In this document: in pieces, positions 5,731 through 8,550 of the stretch
Layout of the letters: each line of letters opens with the position of its first letter
Position numbering within the stretch: position 1 is the first letter of the stretch
Assembly: GCA_003151315.1 (NCBI GenBank)
Contig: PLXF01000056.1
Span: 1-8,550 of the forward strand
Direction: 5' to 3'
Source of the DNA: Parachlamydiales bacterium
Lineage (GTDB): Bacteria > Chlamydiota > Chlamydiia > Chlamydiales > SM23-39
Length of the DNA stretch: 8,550 nt
Notes under the pieces: generated by a model
Databases searched by the model: none
Told to the model about the DNA's origin: nothing
Seen by the model: only the letters and a program-made list of their open reading frames with translations
Made by a program: the position numbers and the translations under genes

Positions 5731-6483
5731 ATGGGCTCTCTCCAACAACAAATTTTCGTCTGCGTCGATTGCGAATCGACCGGCCTCGATCCAGAAAACG
5801 ACCGCATTGTAGAGATCGCCGTCGCCCGCTTCACTTTCGATCAAATATTGCAGCAATTCGAAACACTCACCGATCCCGAATGCGCCATCCCCCAAATTTC
5901 GCAAGATATCCATAAAATCTCTCAAGAAATGGTCGCCGGCAAACCGAAAATCGGAGCGGTGCTTCCCCAAATTTTACAAATGATTGATAAGTACGTAATC
6001 GTCGGCCATGGAATCGGCTTTGATATTGCGCTCATCGCCGCCGAAGCGCGCAGAAGCAACATCCCCTGCAACATTATCCACCAAACTCACATCGATACGC
6101 TCCGATTAGCTCGCCTCTACGGAGAAAGTCCCGTGAATTCTCTAGAGCGGCTCCGCCAACATTTCAACATCGAGTTTGAAGGGGCGCACCGCGCGATGAA
6201 CGATGTCGTTGTCAATATCGAAGTATTCAAATACCTGACAAAATCGTTCAAAACCTCAGGAGAGATTTTTAAGGTCCTACAGAAACCGATCAAATTAAAA
6301 ACGATGCCGCTCGGGAAACACAAAGGGCGTGGCTTTCACGAAATTCCCATTGAATATCTCCGGTGGGCAGAAAGAAAAGACTTCGACCAAGACCTCCTCT
6401 ATTCCATTCGGAGTGAAATCAAAAACCGAAAACGGGGCGGCGGGTTTGAACAAGCAGCAAATCCTTTCTCCGAATTGAAATAA
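5731..6483 (+). CDS. dnaQ: DnaQ-like 3'-5' exonuclease with C-terminal DUF3820-like domain
   Basis: A DEDDh exonuclease of the DnaQ/epsilon superfamily, removing nucleotides from 3' ends of DNA or RNA. Exo I is VDCESTGLD with D13 and E15. Exo II is GHGIGFD with D98. Exo III has H153 and D158 in AHRAMND. All five catalytic residues are present. Residues 1-172 form the nuclease; 192-230 (MPLGKHKGRGFHEIPIEYLRW...) resemble the small DUF3820 domain found in other bacterial proteins, including some exonucleases. The tail is basic (KNRKRGGG). The protein lacks a polymerase module and is about the size of stand-alone DnaQ-like proteins. It could be the Pol III proofreading subunit or a second nuclease: chlamydiae, as I recall, carry more than one dnaQ-like gene. 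ATG follows the engB stop with no gap; AAGG about ten bases upstream is a weak SD. Confidence 0.9.
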   Translation: MGSLQQQIFVCVDCESTGLDPENDRIVEIAVARFTFDQILQQFETLTDPECAIPQISQDIHKISQEMVAGKPKIGAVLPQILQMIDKYVIVGHGIGFDIALIAAEARRSNIPCNIIHQTHIDTLRLARLYGESPVNSLERLRQHFNIEFEGAHRAMNDVVVNIEVFKYLTKSFKTSGEIFKVLQKPIKLKTMPLGKHKGRGFHEIPIEYLRWAERKDFDQDLLYSIRSEIKNRKRGGGFEQAANPFSELK

Positions 6484-6501
6484 TCTGTTACGATTCCGTT
6501 T

Positions 6502-7704
6502 ATGGAAAAGCTCTCAGTGCGAGATCTCCCTCTCAAAGGTAGGCGCGCCCTCATTCGTGTAGATTTTAACGTCCCTCTATCTTCAGAGGGGACCATTTCC
6601 GACGATACACGCATTCAAGCCGCCCTTCCCACCATCCGATACTGTCTAGAAAAAGGGGCCTCGATTATTTTAATGAGCCACTTAGGGCGGCCAAACGGAA
6701 AACGTTCCGCTAAAGATTCCTTAACCCCATGCGCTGAACGCCTCTCTGAACTGTTAGAAACGCCCGTTACGATGCTCCCCGACTGCATAGGCCCAGAAAT
6801 AGAACAAAAAACGGCAAACCTCCAACCAGGCCAAGTCGTTCTTTTAGAAAATTTGCGCTTCCACCTAGGAGAAGAACACCCAGAGAGCGATCCCACTTTC
6901 CCCGCCTCTTTAGCCAAACTGGGGGATCTCTACATAAACGACGCCTTTGGAACGGCCCACCGCGCCCATGCCTCTACCTGTTTAATCGCCCAGTTTTTCC
7001 CCCACAAAGCGGCCATGGGCTTTTTGATGGAAAAGGAGATCCTGGCACTCGGTTCCCTTTTACAAAAACCCAAACGCCCCTACTATGCCATTTTAGGGGG
7101 AGCCAAAGTATCCACTAAGATAGGAGTAATAAAAAATTTACTCCCTAAAATAGACGCCCTATTTATCGGGGGCGCGATGGCCTACACCTTTTTACATGTA
7201 AAAGGGCTTTACATGGGCAGCTCTCTTATCGATTCCGAAGAGCTTCCCGTCGCAAAAGATCTTTTGATTGAAGCAGAAAATAAAAAAATTCCCTTATATC
7301 TGCCTCTTGATCTCGTCGTCGCCGAACACTTTCATAACGACTCCCCCAGCCAAATAGTAACTGTAGAAGAGGGGGTCCCCTCAGGATGGCAGGGGATGGG
7401 GATCGGCCCCCAAACCGTGGATGCGTGGTCTCGCACGCTTAAAAAGGCATCAACTATTTTTTGGAATGGCCCCTTAAGCGTATTCGAAATGCCCCAATTC
7501 GCTTACGGGACCTTTGCGATAGCCAAAACTTTAGCTGAAATACCAGCAACTGTCATTGTGGGAGGGGGTGATTCTGTAGCCGCCATTCAACAAGCGGGCC
7601 TAGCCGACCAATTCGACCACCTCTCGACAGGAGGGGGGGCTTCTCTAGAATTTATTGAATTAGGCCATTTGCCGGGAATTGACTCCCTTAGTAATAAAAA
7701 ATAA
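6502..7704 (+). CDS. pgk: Phosphoglycerate kinase
   Basis: Transfers phosphate from 1,3-bisphosphoglycerate to ADP, making ATP in glycolysis; acts in the cytoplasm. The 400 residues span the whole two-domain enzyme. The N-terminal substrate domain has RVDFNVPL (19-26), SDDTRI (33-38), SHLGRP (59-64), LLENLRF (114-120) and NDAFGTAHRAHAS (146-158). The C-terminal nucleotide domain has GGAKVSTK (199-206), FWNGPLSVFE (320-329), GGGDS (354-358) and STGGGASLEF (375-384), closing with HLPGID (389-394). The usual GPMGVFE is GPLSVFE here, a mild substitution; catalytic lysine and arginines appear intact. It starts 18 bases after dnaQ without a recognisable SD, probably as the last gene of that operon, although a glycolytic gene here is not an obvious functional partner. 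Identification is secure. Confidence 0.98.
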   Translation: MEKLSVRDLPLKGRRALIRVDFNVPLSSEGTISDDTRIQAALPTIRYCLEKGASIILMSHLGRPNGKRSAKDSLTPCAERLSELLETPVTMLPDCIGPEIEQKTANLQPGQVVLLENLRFHLGEEHPESDPTFPASLAKLGDLYINDAFGTAHRAHASTCLIAQFFPHKAAMGFLMEKEILALGSLLQKPKRPYYAILGGAKVSTKIGVIKNLLPKIDALFIGGAMAYTFLHVKGLYMGSSLIDSEELPVAKDLLIEAENKKIPLYLPLDLVVAEHFHNDSPSQIVTVEEGVPSGWQGMGIGPQTVDAWSRTLKKASTIFWNGPLSVFEMPQFAYGTFAIAKTLAEIPATVIVGGGDSVAAIQQAGLADQFDHLSTGGGASLEFIELGHLPGIDSLSNKK

Positions 7705-7857
7705 TTAATGGCGCCAAATGCTAAATCACATGGGCTAAAATTCAGAAATATGAGATGCTGGAAGCGTTCGGAAGCTTAGGTTACGAGATTTCATAAAAAT
7801 AGAATAAAATTTATTATGAAACCCCCTAACCGAAGGTTCTAATGAAACCGTTGATAT
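7705..7857 (+). other. Intergenic region between pgk and the nucleotide transporter
   Basis: These 153 AT-rich bases hold no tRNA or stable GC-rich terminator that I can see. A possible -10 box TAGAAT (7800-7805) has only poor -35 partners near 7776-7782. It is bracketed by an inverted repeat (7789-7796 with 7814-7821). A short reading frame begins at 7842. The gap suggests that the transporter has its own promoter rather than relying on pgk read-through. Confidence 0.4.
7789..7821. promoter_or_regulatory. Inverted repeat around a possible transporter promoter
   Basis: TTTCATAA (7789-7796) and TTATGAAA (7814-7821) are perfect 8-base arms separated by 17 AT-rich bases that contain TAGAAT (7800-7805) and TAAAAT (7805-7810). 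The centre falls on the possible -10 box, as expected for an operator. With AT-only surroundings a chance match is quite possible, and no T-run makes it a terminator. Confidence 0.3.
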
Positions 7858-7868
7858 ATGCAAGATAG
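7842..7868 (+). promoter_or_regulatory. Possible 8-codon leader reading frame (MKPLIYAR) overlapping the transporter start
   Basis: GAAGG (7832-7836) stands five bases before ATG 7842, ideal SD spacing. The frame ends with TAG at 7866-7868, overlapping the transporter ATG (7858) by eleven bases in another frame. The transporter start itself has no nearby SD, so ribosomes may load here and reinitiate a few bases back. It could equally be chance, with GAAGG serving the transporter at long spacing. Confidence 0.3.
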
Positions 7869-8550
7869 CACGGCCCAGTTCGGCAAGTGGCGCGCTTTCT
7901 TCTGGCCCATCCACCGGTCAGAGCTAAAGAAGTTCTTCCCTATGCTCGGGATGTTCTTCTTAATCACTCTTAATTATAATTTATTTCGTATTTTCAAAGA
8001 TTCCATGGTCGTAACAGCCCCTAATTCGGGCGCTGAGGCGATCCCGTTCATTAAAGTATGGGCTATTCTCCCCAGCGCTATCCTTCTCACCTTTATCTTT
8101 ACCCGCCTCGCCAACCGATTTTCCCGAGAAAAAGTTTTCTACATCATGATGCTCATCTTCCTGGTCTTCTTTTTCCTATTCACCTTCATTCTCTACCCAT
8201 TGCGCGACCATCTCCACCCCCATGAATTCGCAGATAAAATGCAAGCCATTCTCCCAGCCGGATTTAAGGGGCTAATTGCCATTTTCCGCAATTGGACCTT
8301 TACCCTCTTTTACGTTATGTCTGAGCTCTGGAGCTCCGCGATTATGACCGTCCTTTTCTGGGGCTTTGCGAACGAAGTAACGGTTGTGGGAGAGGCCAAG
8401 CGCTACTACGGCCTCCTGATGATTGGCGCCAACGCCTCTTCTATCCTGGCCGGTCAAGTCGCCTATTGGCTGTCAGGGTTCAACTACACCCCCGCCATCC
8501 CCTATTTGCTGATGGCGCTCGAGGGCAATATCGCCAGCTCGCACATCAAT
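7858..8550 (+). CDS. ntt: ADP/ATP or nucleotide transporter, NTT/Tlc family (3' end beyond window)
   Basis: A multi-span inner-membrane carrier that in Chlamydiae and Rickettsiae swaps host ATP for ADP or imports other nucleotides. Only the first 231 residues are present; the frame is open to the window edge, so the full length cannot be judged. The N-terminus QFGKWRAFFWPIHRSELKKF matches chlamydial members, as do FKDSMVVTAPNSGAEAIPF (46-64), ILPAGFKGLIAIFRNW (131-146), YVMSELW (152-158) and FWGFANE (167-173). Hydrophobic segments lie at roughly 26-43, 63-82, 93-113, 145-170 and 185-205. The ATP/ADP exchangers I remember have R-D-T-K-D where this one has R-I-F-K-D (44-48), so it may be a paralogue with different substrate preference (NTP import rather than ADP/ATP exchange). 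The start is fixed by an in-frame TGA at 7852-7854. Family assignment is secure; substrate is not. Confidence 0.95.
   Translation, partial: MQDSTAQFGKWRAFFWPIHRSELKKFFPMLGMFFLITLNYNLFRIFKDSMVVTAPNSGAEAIPFIKVWAILPSAILLTFIFTRLANRFSREKVFYIMMLIFLVFFFLFTFILYPLRDHLHPHEFADKMQAILPAGFKGLIAIFRNWTFTLFYVMSELWSSAIMTVLFWGFANEVTVVGEAKRYYGLLMIGANASSILAGQVAYWLSGFNYTPAIPYLLMALEGNIASSHIN

Noticed and set aside
6615..6917. Leftward 100-residue frame inside pgk
   Set aside because: Antisense shadow over conserved phosphoglycerate kinase motifs, with no ribosome site or recognisable content.
7789..7836. Terminator after pgk
   Set aside because: The stem is AT-only with a 17-base loop and is followed by CCCCCTAACC rather than a T-run.
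1..8550. tRNA genes, CRISPR arrays, insertion sequences, toxin-antitoxin or defence genes
   Set aside because: No cloverleaf-like intergenic sequence, regularly spaced repeats, transposase motifs or small paired genes could be seen by reading.

Overview
The window looks like chromosomal DNA from a member of the phylum Chlamydiota, most likely an environmental (Parachlamydia/Waddlia/Simkania-like) lineage rather than the human-pathogen genus. The strongest evidence is the truncated gene at the right edge. It encodes an NTT/Tlc-family nucleotide transporter with the chlamydial N-terminal layout, a hallmark of obligate intracellular energy parasites. A leucine dehydrogenase and an unknown gene placed directly before tsaE also fit a chlamydial genome; my recollection is that C. 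trachomatis keeps the unknown gene, tsaE and dnaQ together. Base composition appears to be in the mid-to-high 40s percent GC by eye, not computed. That would be rich for this phylum.

Layout. The left third (1-3718) is read leftwards: leucine dehydrogenase, then argS starting inside its stop codon, then after a 129-base gap an unrecognised 182-residue acidic protein, then a strong hairpin at the window edge. The right part (3987-8550) is read rightwards: a 241-residue conserved unknown protein, tsaE, engB, a dnaQ-like exonuclease, pgk, and after a 153-base gap the transporter, which runs off the window. From the unknown gene to dnaQ, coding regions overlap or abut (19-base overlap, 4-base overlap, 0 bases). 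pgk follows after 18 bases, so these five genes are probably one operon.

The 268-base divergent intergenic region (3719-3986) is the main control point. It has a good sigma-70/sigma-66-type promoter for the leftward operon (TTGATA, 17 bases, TATATT). It also has a perfect 12-base inverted repeat with an 11-base spacer, without a T-run, which looks like an operator rather than a terminator. A second inverted repeat flanks a possible -10 box before the transporter, and a tiny, well-positioned upstream reading frame overlaps the transporter start.

Functionally the genes are mostly housekeeping: translation (argS; tsaE for the t6A tRNA modification), ribosome assembly (engB), DNA/RNA trimming or proofreading (dnaQ-like), glycolysis (pgk), amino-acid catabolism (leucine dehydrogenase) and nucleotide exchange with the host. 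I see no mobile element, CRISPR array, tRNA, rRNA or defence system. No obviously new multi-gene system is visible. The most useful leads are the two unknown proteins, the palindromic control sites and the transporter leader.
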